The notes beneath the pieces are model-generated. The model saw nothing but the letters and a program-made list of their open reading frames with translations. It did no database searches and had not been told where the DNA came from. This document shows positions 35,724-44,517 of a DNA stretch of 64,000 nt, piece by piece. The position numbers were made by a program, and so were the translations under genes. The stretch spans positions 43,377 through 107,376 of the forward strand of contig NZ_FUYY01000008.1 of the NCBI RefSeq assembly GCF_900168045.1, in the 5' to 3' direction. Origin of the DNA: Salegentibacter holothuriorum (GTDB taxonomy: Bacteria; Bacteroidota; Bacteroidia; Flavobacteriales; Flavobacteriaceae). The stretch's first letter is position 1, and every line of letters begins with the position of its first letter.

Positions 35724-37364
35724 ATGAACAATAGGCAATCTAAAAAAATATATAAGACAAGCGTTTTCTACCTTGTTATACTCAGCTTTTTCAGTTTTTC
35801 AATTCAAGCCCAAACCAGCAAAGAAGTAGAAATTCTGAAAAATGAATCCTGGTGGGGTGGGGCAGTTAGCGATGGGCATAATATGCCTTTTTCCTCCGGC
35901 TATTCTTTCGATATGTATGGAACCAATAAATATAACCAGGTACAACCTTTATTGGTTTCCAGCATGGGACGAGTAATATGGTCTGAAGAACCTTTTGCAT
36001 TCAGTTTTTCTGAAAATGAAATAGCCTTGGAGGCAAGGGGCGATATAAAAATTGTTCAAGCCGGAAAGACCTTAAAAGATGCTTACAAATATGCTTCGGA
36101 AAATTATTTCCCAACTACCGGAGAATTACCAGATGAATTGCTTTTTAAAGCTCCTCAATATAACACCTGGATAGAGCTTATGTATAATCAAAACCAAAAG
36201 GATATTTTAGAATATGCCCACGCGATTATAGATAACGGACTGCCACCTGGAGTACTTATGATAGACGATAACTGGCAGGAAGATTATGGGAAATGGAATT
36301 TCCATAAAGAGAGATTTCCAGACCCCAAAGCGATGATAAATGAATTGCACCAGCTGGGTTTTAAAGTGATGCTGTGGGTATGCCCTTTTGTAAGTCCGGA
36401 TAGTGATGTTTACAGGGATTTAGCAAAAAGAGAGTTGTTTTTAAAAAATCCTGAAACAGCGAAAACTACTCAAACAGGCCTTTTGCCACCTAACCAACCT
36501 GCGATGATCCATTGGTGGAACGGCGTAAGTGCTTTATTAGATTTTTCTAATCCTGATGCTAAAGACTGGTTTAGAGGAGAATTGGAACACCTTCAGGAAA
36601 ACTATGGCGTAGACGGCTTTAAACTGGATGCAGGTGATTTTAATTTCTATCCCGATGTATTGGTTTCTCATAAGCCGAATACTACCCCCAATGAGCACGC
36701 TAAACTTTTTGGAGAAATAGGTCTCAATTTTCCTTTAAATGAATATCGTGCGATGTGGAAAATGGGAGGGCAACCCCTGGCACAGCGCCTTAGTGATAAA
36801 GGACATAGATGGGGAGATCTTTCTACCCTAATTCCCAATATTACCGTACAGGGATTGATGGGATATGCCTACAGCGCCCCCGATATGATAGGAGGCGGAG
36901 AGTTCTCGTCATTTCTTAATGCTGAAACCATAGATCAGGAACTTATTGTGCGTTCGGCACAGGTACATGCTTTAATGCCTATGATGCAGTTTTCGGTAGC
37001 TCCCTGGCGTATTTTAGATAGGGAACACCTGGAGGCAGTAAAGAAAAGTGCAGCTTTACGAAAAGAATTTACACCACTTATTATGAGGCTTGCCGAAGAA
37101 TCGGCTAAAACCGGTGAACCTATTGTTCGTACTATGGAATATAGCTTTCCAAATAAGGGATTTAAACTGGTAAAAGATCAGTTTATGTTAGGCGATAAGG
37201 TTTTGGTCGCTCCCGTATTAAAAAAAGGAAAAAGAGAACGAAGTGTTCAGTTTCCAAAAGGAAAATGGAAAGATGCTTCGGGTAAAGTAATTAAAGGCCC
37301 TACAAAAAAAGTGGTGCAGGCTGGTTTAGACGAACTGCCTTATTTTAGGAAGGTAACTAAGTAG
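35724..37364 (+). CDS. GH31 glycosidase of the MYORG/SIP1-like group, exported
   Basis: A retaining alpha-glycosidase of 546 residues with a signal peptide ending SIQAQ. The nucleophile is D302 in GFKLDAGD and the likely acid/base is D365 in HRWGDLS. The protein is shorter than usual GH31 alpha-glucosidases (700-900 residues) because the N-terminal domain is compact. Its motifs PPGVLMIDDNWQEDYG, KVMLWVCPFVSPDS, WWNGVSALLDF and MQFSVAPWR match the human MYORG pattern, a subgroup for which alpha-galactosidase activity has been reported. An alpha-galactosidic or related substrate is therefore more likely than starch. It is the last enzyme gene of the locus and ends before a strong terminator. 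Confidence 0.85.
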   Translation: MNNRQSKKIYKTSVFYLVILSFFSFSIQAQTSKEVEILKNESWWGGAVSDGHNMPFSSGYSFDMYGTNKYNQVQPLLVSSMGRVIWSEEPFAFSFSENEIALEARGDIKIVQAGKTLKDAYKYASENYFPTTGELPDELLFKAPQYNTWIELMYNQNQKDILEYAHAIIDNGLPPGVLMIDDNWQEDYGKWNFHKERFPDPKAMINELHQLGFKVMLWVCPFVSPDSDVYRDLAKRELFLKNPETAKTTQTGLLPPNQPAMIHWWNGVSALLDFSNPDAKDWFRGELEHLQENYGVDGFKLDAGDFNFYPDVLVSHKPNTTPNEHAKLFGEIGLNFPLNEYRAMWKMGGQPLAQRLSDKGHRWGDLSTLIPNITVQGLMGYAYSAPDMIGGGEFSSFLNAETIDQELIVRSAQVHALMPMMQFSVAPWRILDREHLEAVKKSAALRKEFTPLIMRLAEESAKTGEPIVRTMEYSFPNKGFKLVKDQFMLGDKVLVAPVLKKGKRERSVQFPKGKWKDASGKVIKGPTKKVVQAGLDELPYFRKVTK

Positions 37365-37410
37365 GTACATAGTTTTTAAGTAAACTTTCTTAATCAAAAA
37401 AATAGAAATC

Positions 37411-37455
37411 AGAGGGGTTCAGAATTTGATAAAGGATTCTGAAACCCTCCTTTGT
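37411..37455 (+). terminator. Terminator after the GH31 gene
   Basis: GAGGGGTTCAGAAT and ATTCTGAAACCCTC form a long stem with one G-A mismatch, followed by a T-rich tract. It closes the second PUL's enzyme operon. Confidence 0.82.
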
Positions 37456-37647
37456 TTAAAGAATGTTCAGATATTCAAATACATCAGAATTCGTAAAACA
37501 TCCAGGCTTTAATGTATTTTCAATAAAATTTTAGTAGATTTAAAAAGGATACTTTATTAATAGGGTTTCCGTATTGAAACAAACACATGCATTGAGGTTG
37601 CATCTAACCACAATCTCACAAAAAAATGAAACTCTAACTGCTGCCTT

Positions 37648-38802
37648 ATGATAAAGTCATTTTTAATAAGTGCACTTTTGTTAATTCCTATGCTGGGGTT
37701 TTCGCAGGTGAACGACACTTTACAGGAACCTCTTATCTCGTTAGAAAAGAAAAACCTCTTAAAAAATTTAAATATCACCTTTGATATGCGTACTGAGTTT
37801 CAGGCGTATACTTTTAGGGGCGGAGATCGTTATTATAACGGGATACAGTTTGAAAATGGTTTTACAGCCCTTGGATTCTCGGCGAAACTGCACGATAGAG
37901 TGAACTTCAGTTTTAGAAATCGCTTTAATAAAGGCAGCGATATACAATCACTGGATCAACTTGGTAGTAATATTGAACTGGCCTACTTAAACATAAAAGC
38001 CAGTCCTACTCTTGATATTATTCTTGGAAAAACCTATGCTTTCTACGGTGGTTATGAATATGAGTTCAAGGCTCTCGAGGTTCTGGAATATAATGATATT
38101 CAAAGTAATGCTTTGGCATTTGTTACCGGGGCTGGTATTACTTATAAACCTATAGGAGGTCACAAATTCGGATTCCAGGTGTTAAACTCGCGTACTATGC
38201 TTTACGACGATATTTACGGTGATGTGGTTGCAGAAAATATCCAGGAACCCGATTGGCCGGTAGCAATTGTTGGAAACTGGCGTGGAAGCTTTTTTGACGG
38301 AAAAATTCAAACTATTTACAGTCTTAGTTATTCCAACCAGGTAAAAAGTAGAGGTACCTATTTTTTTACTTTAGGGAATAAATACCAGAACCGTAACCTT
38401 AGCTTGATGTACGATTTTAATTACAGCTATGAGGAAGTGGATACTAAGGGTATTGTGACAGAAATTATGGCTGAAGAATCGGTGGCTGAAGATGCCTTAT
38501 ATATTGAAAACTGGTTAAGAGCAGAATACCGTTTCAGCTCAAAATTTAAAGGCTTATTAAGTCTAATGACCAGCAGTGCCTATGGTGACGCTACAACTAA
38601 TCGTACTCACTTGAGAACAAGCTACGGAATGGTGCCGACATTATATTATAGCCCATTTAAGAAAATTGATATCAGGTTTTTCTTTGCTTATATTGGCCGT
38701 TATTATGATTATTCAAATTATGCTGTAGAACAGCTAGGTGCAGCCAATTATAACAGAAATGAAGTGAGGGTGGGTATTATAGCCCCCTTATTGTTATTAT
38801 AG
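37648..38802 (+). CDS. Outer-membrane porin-like beta-barrel protein
   Basis: A 384-residue protein with a signal peptide ending GFSQ. It has alternating beta-strand sequence throughout and resembles phosphate-selective porin O/P-like proteins of Bacteroidota (RNRFNKGSDIQSLDQLGSNIELAYLNIK, shown here only as its type: a strand pair followed by a loop). Features such as AYLNIKASPTLDIILGKTY and the repeated aromatic-ended strands support a 16-18-strand barrel. It follows the terminator of the PUL, so it may have its own promoter. Inorganic sulfate released by the sulfatase, or another small anion, would be a reasonable cargo; this is a guess. Confidence 0.72.
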   Translation: MIKSFLISALLLIPMLGFSQVNDTLQEPLISLEKKNLLKNLNITFDMRTEFQAYTFRGGDRYYNGIQFENGFTALGFSAKLHDRVNFSFRNRFNKGSDIQSLDQLGSNIELAYLNIKASPTLDIILGKTYAFYGGYEYEFKALEVLEYNDIQSNALAFVTGAGITYKPIGGHKFGFQVLNSRTMLYDDIYGDVVAENIQEPDWPVAIVGNWRGSFFDGKIQTIYSLSYSNQVKSRGTYFFTLGNKYQNRNLSLMYDFNYSYEEVDTKGIVTEIMAEESVAEDALYIENWLRAEYRFSSKFKGLLSLMTSSAYGDATTNRTHLRTSYGMVPTLYYSPFKKIDIRFFFAYIGRYYDYSNYAVEQLGAANYNRNEVRVGIIAPLLLL

Positions 38803-38815
38803 ATTTAAATAAACC

Positions 38816-38850
38816 TCTTGAGCTAGAATGTTATAATTTCTAAAGCTCAT
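38816..38850. terminator. Possible bidirectional terminator between porin and DUF6544 genes
   Basis: GAGCTAGAA and TTTCTAAAGCTC can pair with one bulge in the 44-bp gap between two convergent genes. The T-runs are weak, so the call is tentative. Confidence 0.4.
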
Positions 38851-39959
38851 TGTCTATTACAAATTGAGGACTGGAGATTATATTTTATATCAGCTACCTT
38901 TAGTTTTAACCAGGTCCAGGTCTTATTGTCCAATTCCCAGGCTACTTCACATTTCACCGGTATTCTTATGCCATTCCGGAGCCCGGTTTCTTTTGCAGTA
39001 ACAGTCCATTGAGAAGGCTTGGTATCACTGGCATCTTTATAGCGCATTGCTACAAATTTTTTAAAATCACCCTTTTCATCAAAATAAAATACGCCCGAAC
39101 CCTGCGTTCCTTTAAAATTCATAGTGCCTTTTGCAGCTTGGTCATCTATAGACTCCCAGGCTATATATGGACTTGTAGCTGCAGAGGGAAACCAAACAAT
39201 TTCGGCTAAATATCTTTGCAACGTGGCCTGATCTATTTTTTCACTGTCTTTAGCGTTTACAACAGGAATGGCTGATAATAATTTTATAAGCATTTCTCCT
39301 TTTCCATCCTCAAATTTATCCCTGCCTACTACCTTTATGCCCGGCTTCATATTAAGATTAATCATCCAGTTAAAAGCTGGAGGTTCTGCACTAAAGTACT
39401 GTCTGGCTTTCGCTTTCATCCAATCTTTTTGTTGCTGTTTCATCAACATTTGTATCTCCTGCTCTAAATAAATATGCTGAATTTTTTCTTTACCCGGAAT
39501 TCCGCTAGTGCAAAGCCATTTTTTTACAGGATTAGGTAGGCCTCTAAGCATTTGTTCTGTGATAATATTTTTTTCTGAATTTTTAGAGTCAGTAAACAAA
39601 TTGTTTATCTCAGTAGTCACCTTTTTTTGAAAACTGAATGTTGAAAAAGCGATAAATACGGCAATAAGAATTACCAGGTTTATTATTGTTCCGAATTTGC
39701 TATCGGTCCAGTAATTAATTATTAAAAATTGAGAAAGTATTACGGCCAAAATTGCAAATACAAACCAATAACGAGAATAACTTAAAAACAAGATTAAAGT
39801 AACCGCAAATAAGAGAAAGGCGATTAACCAAAGCACACCAAAGGTTTTGGAAATTGGCTGGGAAATAGCATTAAATTCTGAAAAGCCAAAGGCTTTTAGA
39901 AATCCGAAAAAATGGATAGCTCCGTGTATTATAATTAATATAGATAAGGTTATTCGCAT
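38847..39959 (-). CDS. DUF6544-family membrane protein
   Basis: A 370-residue protein with three to four N-terminal membrane helices (about 1-115: GAIHFFGFLKAFGF, then three more hydrophobic segments). The soluble C-terminal domain (about 130-370) has WFPSAATSPYIAWESID and AKGTMNFKGTQGSGVFYFDEKG, which are typical of the DUF6544 family. The biochemical function is unknown. The conserved tryptophans and the beta-rich pattern suggest a lipocalin-like or Lol-like fold, without proof. It is convergent with the porin gene and divergent from the nos cluster, so its promoter region abuts the regulatory box at 40105. Confidence 0.72.
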   Translation of the reverse strand: MRITLSILIIIHGAIHFFGFLKAFGFSEFNAISQPISKTFGVLWLIAFLLFAVTLILFLSYSRYWFVFAILAVILSQFLIINYWTDSKFGTIINLVILIAVFIAFSTFSFQKKVTTEINNLFTDSKNSEKNIITEQMLRGLPNPVKKWLCTSGIPGKEKIQHIYLEQEIQMLMKQQQKDWMKAKARQYFSAEPPAFNWMINLNMKPGIKVVGRDKFEDGKGEMLIKLLSAIPVVNAKDSEKIDQATLQRYLAEIVWFPSAATSPYIAWESIDDQAAKGTMNFKGTQGSGVFYFDEKGDFKKFVAMRYKDASDTKPSQWTVTAKETGLRNGIRIPVKCEVAWELDNKTWTWLKLKVADIKYNLQSSICNRQ

Positions 39960-40104
39960 ATTTTCTGCCTTATAAATACTTTAACTCTTATAAAGATAGC
40001 AGGTTTTTTACTTTCTAAATCTTTATGAGATTTTTTTTCGCAACCTAAGAACCTGTTTTTGAGTTAAATCAGCTCCACCTTGTTAAGAATTTTAATTCTA
40101 TTAG

Positions 40105-40120
40105 TATGATTGGGGTCATA
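40105..40120. promoter_or_regulatory. Perfect TATGA-N6-TCATA palindrome before the nos cluster (Crp/Fnr-type)
   Basis: TATGATTGGGGTCATA consists of perfect inverted 5-bp half-sites spaced by six bases, the geometry of Crp/Fnr-family operators. Its centre is about 61 bases before the first nos-cluster start codon. The same pattern with a different spacer occurs at 50519-50534 before scdA, and a Crp/Fnr regulator gene lies between them. Confidence 0.72.
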
Positions 40121-40173
40121 AATTAAGATTAATAGGTCTGTTAATTTTACTTCAGAAATTAAAAACAAACATT

Positions 40174-40689
40174 ATGAAATTAATTGTAAAACTAGGGTTG
40201 GCTATAGTCCTGGTATTTTCTTTCGCAGCCTGCGGAAATTCAGAAAAAGACAAAAAAGAAGATCTTCGCTTAGATGATTACGGTTCGCAACCTAAAAAAG
40301 AAAAAGTTGAAACCGACAACACATCTCAGGATTCTGGTGATCCTTTAGCAAATAAAGGCATTGGTCCGGTAAAATCTATTGAGCTACCCGCAGATATCAA
40401 TGCTGAAATGGCAACTAATGGTGCAGATATCTTCAAAAAAATGTGTTCTGCCTGTCATAAAATGGATAAGAAATTTGTAGGGCCCGCAATTGCTGGGGTT
40501 ACCGAAAGACGTTCACCAGAATGGATTATGAACATGATTCTTAATCCTGAAGAAATGATCAAAAAAGATCCTATCGCTAAAAAATTATTAATTGAATCAA
40601 ATATGGCTGTAATGGCTAATCAGGGGCTTAAAGAAGATGAGGCTAGAGCTATCGTAGAGTACTTTAGGCAATATGATGTACAAGAATAG
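40174..40689 (+). CDS. Lipoprotein c-type cytochrome of the nos cluster
   Basis: A 171-residue monohaem cytochrome c. The lipoprotein signal places the lipidated Cys20 in FSFAACGN; a charged linker (about 21-65) follows. Haem is bound by C91-S-A-C94-H95, and the likely distal ligand is a methionine in ESNMAVMANQG. It is the first gene of the plus-strand nos cluster. Similar small cytochromes precede nosZ in other clade II clusters and probably pass electrons to NosZ in the periplasm. The Crp/Fnr-type box upstream suggests induction under oxygen limitation or nitrogen oxides. Confidence 0.9.
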   Translation: MKLIVKLGLAIVLVFSFAACGNSEKDKKEDLRLDDYGSQPKKEKVETDNTSQDSGDPLANKGIGPVKSIELPADINAEMATNGADIFKKMCSACHKMDKKFVGPAIAGVTERRSPEWIMNMILNPEEMIKKDPIAKKLLIESNMAVMANQGLKEDEARAIVEYFRQYDVQE

Positions 40690-40753
40690 ATGGCTGTAGA
40701 AGGGCAATAAGTGAGACTAAAAACAAACTAAAACCTAATTAAACCAATCAACA

Positions 40754-41347
40754 ATGAAAAACTCCTCCTTTTTTTTAACCTGTATCCTGCTTTTAAGTGT
40801 CACTATACTTATTGGCTGCAAGGATAACAAAACTGATGAAGATGATACTCCTTCCGCGGATACTGAAACTGTAGATAATGTTGGCTCCAATAAGGGTCAG
40901 GCTTTTATAGAAGGCGATAGCGAAAATCCAAATGCTTTGCGCTTAGCCATTAATTCTAAAGATCACACTACTTTGGTAGCAGCAGTGCAAGCTGCAGGTG
41001 TTGAAAATGCACTTGTTAATGTTGGGCCGCTCACGGTTTTTGCTCCTACAAATGCAGCTTTCAACAAACTACCCGAAGGCACTGTTGAAGATCTTTTAAA
41101 ACCAGAAAACAAGTCTAAACTGGCTTATATCCTTAAAAATCATGTGGCCCCCAGTAATTATCCAATAGATATGCTGGAGAAAAATATAAGAAAGGGACGT
41201 ACCCTATATATGGCATCTGGAGAGAATGTAGAGGTTAGCAAAGAAGGAGAAGATATTCTTGTAGGAGGAGCTAAAATTATAGGTACCGTTAAAGTAAGTA
41301 ACGGGTGGGTGCATGTAATAGAAGACGTCATTTTACCTAAAGAATAA
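40754..41347 (+). CDS. Fasciclin-domain lipoprotein of the nos cluster
   Basis: A 197-residue protein with lipobox Cys22 (TILIGCKDN), an acidic linker and one FAS1 domain (about 70-195). The family box reads VFAPTNAAFNKLPEGT and the second box ends GWVHVIEDVILP. FAS1 domains mediate binding rather than catalysis. It sits between the cytochrome and nosZ genes with short gaps, so it is co-transcribed. A scaffold or metallochaperone-like role for periplasmic nitrous oxide reductase is possible; the sequence shows no metal-binding cluster. Confidence 0.88.
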   Translation: MKNSSFFLTCILLLSVTILIGCKDNKTDEDDTPSADTETVDNVGSNKGQAFIEGDSENPNALRLAINSKDHTTLVAAVQAAGVENALVNVGPLTVFAPTNAAFNKLPEGTVEDLLKPENKSKLAYILKNHVAPSNYPIDMLEKNIRKGRTLYMASGENVEVSKEGEDILVGGAKIIGTVKVSNGWVHVIEDVILPKE

Positions 41348-41385
41348 TCAATCCAATCTCAAACAATAAATTAAAACCTAAACTA

Positions 41386-43353
41386 ATGAAAAATATTTTT
41401 AAAATCGCGGTCCTGGGTGTTCTGGGGCTATTTATCCAATCATGTGGCAATGATGCATCTTCCGAGGGAAAATCGGGAGCTATCACTTCTAATGCAGCCG
41501 AGCGTGTTTACGTAGCGCCGGGAGAACATGACGAATACTATGCATTCCTTTCAGGTGGATATAGTGGTAACCTTACGGTTTACGGTTTGCCTTCCGGAAG
41601 AATGCTTAAGGAGATCCCTGTTTTTTCTCAATTTCCAACCAATGGTTACGGGTATTCAGAGGAAACAGTACCAATGTTAAATACTTCCTTTGGGTTTGTA
41701 CCATGGGGAGATTCTCACCATCCCGATATTTCTCAAACAGAAGGAGAACTTGATGGACGTTGGATATTTATCAATGAGAATAACACGCCAAGGATAGCGC
41801 GTATTAGTCTGGAAACTTTTGAAACCGAAGAGATTATTGAGATTCCTCACAGTGCAGGGAATCACTCTTCTTCTTTTATTACTGAAAATACCGAATATGT
41901 AGTTGCAGGAACCCGTTTCTCTGTGCCTTATCCACAAAAAGATATGGCTATAGATCAAATGAAAGGAAACTTTAAAGGTCCACTTACCTTTATTGCCGTT
42001 GGCGAAGATGGTAGAATGAATATCGATTTCCAGCTGAAAATGCCAGGATTTAACTACGACCTTTCACACCCAGGACGTGGAGATTCTCACGGTTGGTTCT
42101 TCTTTACTACCTATAATACCGAAGAAGCTCATACCATGCAGGAAGTTAACGCCTCTCAAAATGATAAAGATTTCATTGCAGCTGTAAACTGGAAGAAAAT
42201 CCAGGAATATGTAAAAAATGGAGGTGGTGAAGAAATTGATGCTGAATATGCGCACAATGTTTTTGACCATAGCACCCAGGCTGCTACCACTACTATGAAA
42301 AATAAAGTGCTTACCGTAGATCCAAGAGAAGTAGAAGGTGCGGTATACTTTATGCCAACTCCAAAATCTCCTCACGGTTGTGATGTAGATCCATCTGGAG
42401 AGTACATTGTGGGTAACGGGAAGCTTTCAACAGATCTAACCGTTCACTCTTTTTCAAAAATGCTTACAGCTATTGAAAATAAAGATTTTGATGGTGATGC
42501 TTATGGCATTCCGGTGCTAAACTTCGATTCTACTTTGGCAGGAACAGTAAAAGAAGGGGGATTAGGCCCACTGCATACCGAGTTTGATGGTAAAGGAAAT
42601 GCCTACACTACATTCTTTATTTCTTCTGAAGTTGTGAAATGGAAATTAGGAACCTGGGAAGTACTGGACAGACAGCCTAGTTACTATTCTGTTGGTCACC
42701 TTATGATTCCTGGAGGAAACTCAAGAGAACCTTACGGAAAGTATATGATCTCTATGAATAAAATTACCAAAGATCGTTACCTGCCTACAGGGCCCGAGTT
42801 AGAACACTCTGCACAGCTATATGATATTTCGGGAGAGAAAATGGAACTTCTTTTAGACTTTCCAACTCACGGAGAACCTCACTATGCTGCCGGTATTCCA
42901 GCCGATAAAATTAAATCTAAATCTAAAAAGATTTATAGACTGGATGAAAACAAGCACAAATATGCTGCTATAAGCGAGTCTGAAACAAAAATGGAGCGTG
43001 ATGGCAATGAAGTTCATGTGTATATGACTACCGTGAGAAGTCACTTCTCACCAGATAACCTGGAGGGTATTAAAGTAGGAGATAAGGTATTCTTCCACGT
43101 TACTAACCTGGAGCAGGATTTTGATGTACCACACGGCTTTGCTATGATTGGTGCCAACACATCTGAGCTCTTAATTATGCCCGGACAAACCAAAACAATT
43201 ACCTGGGAACCTAAAAAAGAAGGGGTATGGCCATTTTACTGTACTGACTTCTGTTCTGCGCTGCACCAGGAGATGCAGGGATACGTAAGAGTATCTGGAC
43301 AAAATTCTAATGTGCCATTAAAATGGACTTTAGATGATGAAGAGATTAATTAG
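41386..43353 (+). CDS. nosZ: Nitrous oxide reductase NosZ, clade II (Sec-type)
   Basis: Reduces N2O to N2 in the periplasm. The 655-residue product has a Sec lipoprotein-type signal (Cys20 in LFIQSCGND) instead of a twin-arginine signal, which places it in clade II. The N-terminal seven-bladed propeller (about 50-520) carries the CuZ histidines, for example in SHHPD, AGNHSSSF, HPGRGDSHGW and SPHGCDVDPSGEY. The C-terminal cupredoxin domain (about 545-645) holds the CuA site C619-x3-C623-x3-H627-x2-M630. All key CuA ligands are present, so the enzyme should be active. A hairpin follows before the accessory genes. Confidence 0.97.
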   Translation: MKNIFKIAVLGVLGLFIQSCGNDASSEGKSGAITSNAAERVYVAPGEHDEYYAFLSGGYSGNLTVYGLPSGRMLKEIPVFSQFPTNGYGYSEETVPMLNTSFGFVPWGDSHHPDISQTEGELDGRWIFINENNTPRIARISLETFETEEIIEIPHSAGNHSSSFITENTEYVVAGTRFSVPYPQKDMAIDQMKGNFKGPLTFIAVGEDGRMNIDFQLKMPGFNYDLSHPGRGDSHGWFFFTTYNTEEAHTMQEVNASQNDKDFIAAVNWKKIQEYVKNGGGEEIDAEYAHNVFDHSTQAATTTMKNKVLTVDPREVEGAVYFMPTPKSPHGCDVDPSGEYIVGNGKLSTDLTVHSFSKMLTAIENKDFDGDAYGIPVLNFDSTLAGTVKEGGLGPLHTEFDGKGNAYTTFFISSEVVKWKLGTWEVLDRQPSYYSVGHLMIPGGNSREPYGKYMISMNKITKDRYLPTGPELEHSAQLYDISGEKMELLLDFPTHGEPHYAAGIPADKIKSKSKKIYRLDENKHKYAAISESETKMERDGNEVHVYMTTVRSHFSPDNLEGIKVGDKVFFHVTNLEQDFDVPHGFAMIGANTSELLIMPGQTKTITWEPKKEGVWPFYCTDFCSALHQEMQGYVRVSGQNSNVPLKWTLDDEEIN

Positions 43354-43386
43354 TTTAATTAGTTGAAAACTGGTTATTTTTAGATT

Positions 43387-43436
43387 GAGAAAGGCGGGTG
43401 GATGGAATGTTTACCCGCTTTCTTTTAAAAATCCCC
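43387..43436 (+). terminator. Hairpin between nosZ and the accessory genes
   Basis: GAAAGGCGGGT and ACCCGCTTTC pair with one bulged base, followed by TTTT. It lies in the 90-bp gap after nosZ and probably lowers expression of the downstream assembly genes relative to nosZ. Confidence 0.65.
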
Positions 43437-43443
43437 TTAACAA

Positions 43444-44061
43444 ATGAAAAAGTCAGGAATTTTAATGATAATAGGTTCAGCTTTATTGCTAGGCCTGTTT
43501 GTCTTTCCACTCTGGAACATCCAACTGGAAGCTCCACAATATCCAGATCCTCTGGGGATGAATATTTATATTAGTGGAATTGAGGGCGAAGAAGAATTTG
43601 ATATACAGAATATAGATGGTATAAACCACTATATTGGGATGAAGAAAATCCCGACTCCTGCAGAAATGTGGGAATTTAACACCTTTCCTCTTGTAATTGG
43701 CGGAATGGCTGCTCTTGGTGCCTTGCTTGGAATACTGGGCTTCTTTAAAGTAATTCATCCAAACTGGTTTTTAGGCTGGCTTATCTTAATGACCGTTTTG
43801 GGTATCTTAGGAATGATGGATTTTAATAACTGGCTTACAGATTACGGGACAGACCTGGATCCTAAAGCAATTATGAAATTAACCGATTCTGAAGGTAATC
43901 CTTTAAGTTATAAACCACCCTTGTTAGGCTCTGATAAAATTCTGAATTTTACAGCACATTCCTATCCTAAAGCAGGTGCCTATTTGATGTTTGTGGGAAT
44001 GTTACTAACTTTAGTAGCCTGGTGGATTGGGAAGAAAGCCAAAGGAAACGAGGCTAGATAA
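43444..44061 (+). CDS. Nos-cluster membrane protein of unknown function
   Basis: A 205-residue protein with four membrane helices: about 5-25, 78-98, 104-125 and 178-196. A conserved-looking periplasmic loop (about 30-70) includes PDPLGMNIYISGIEG and INHYIGMKKI. The histidine- and methionine-containing loop could contact copper, but there is no CxxC. Proteins of this type recur between nosZ and nosL in Bacteroidota nos clusters as far as I recall, and an assembly or copper-supply role is likely. I know of no established name. Confidence 0.7.
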   Translation: MKKSGILMIIGSALLLGLFVFPLWNIQLEAPQYPDPLGMNIYISGIEGEEEFDIQNIDGINHYIGMKKIPTPAEMWEFNTFPLVIGGMAALGALLGILGFFKVIHPNWFLGWLILMTVLGILGMMDFNNWLTDYGTDLDPKAIMKLTDSEGNPLSYKPPLLGSDKILNFTAHSYPKAGAYLMFVGMLLTLVAWWIGKKAKGNEAR

Positions 44062-44072
44062 AAATTAATGCT

Positions 44073-44513
44073 ATGAAAAAGATAATTTACCTCTTTCTGT
44101 TGGGGCTGCTAACTGCATGCAGCAATGAACCCCAACCAATAGACTACGGCAATGATAATTGTGATTTCTGCGAGATGACCATTGTGAGTAAGGCTTATGC
44201 TGCACAGGCTGTAAGCGAAAAAGGGAAACAATATAAGTATGATGCTATAGAATGCATGGTAAATGACCAGCTTCAGCATAATTATGATATGCCCATAAAC
44301 CTGGTTGCTAATTTTGAACAGCCCGGAACTATGATAAACGTAAAGAATGCCGGTTTTGTGATAAATGACAGTATTAAATCTCCTATGGGTGGCAACCTTG
44401 CCGCTTTTAAAAAGGAAAGTGACGTTGTTAATAAAGAATCTGAAGACATATTCAACTGGCAGGAATTAAAGACTATTTTTCTTGAAAATGATTCATTAAC
44501 AACAAGCTATTGA
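44073..44513 (+). CDS. nosL: NosL copper chaperone lipoprotein
   Basis: NosL delivers Cu(I) for NosZ assembly. The 146-residue product has lipobox Cys16 (GLLTACSNE) and the NosL copper motif C30-D-F-C33-E-M35. The rest shows the family's YKYDAIECMV-type strand and the SPMGGNLAAF segment near residue 107. It starts 11 bp after the membrane protein gene and 4 bp before nosD, in a tightly packed accessory operon. Confidence 0.95.
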   Translation: MKKIIYLFLLGLLTACSNEPQPIDYGNDNCDFCEMTIVSKAYAAQAVSEKGKQYKYDAIECMVNDQLQHNYDMPINLVANFEQPGTMINVKNAGFVINDSIKSPMGGNLAAFKKESDVVNKESEDIFNWQELKTIFLENDSLTTSY

Positions 44514-44517
44514 TAAT

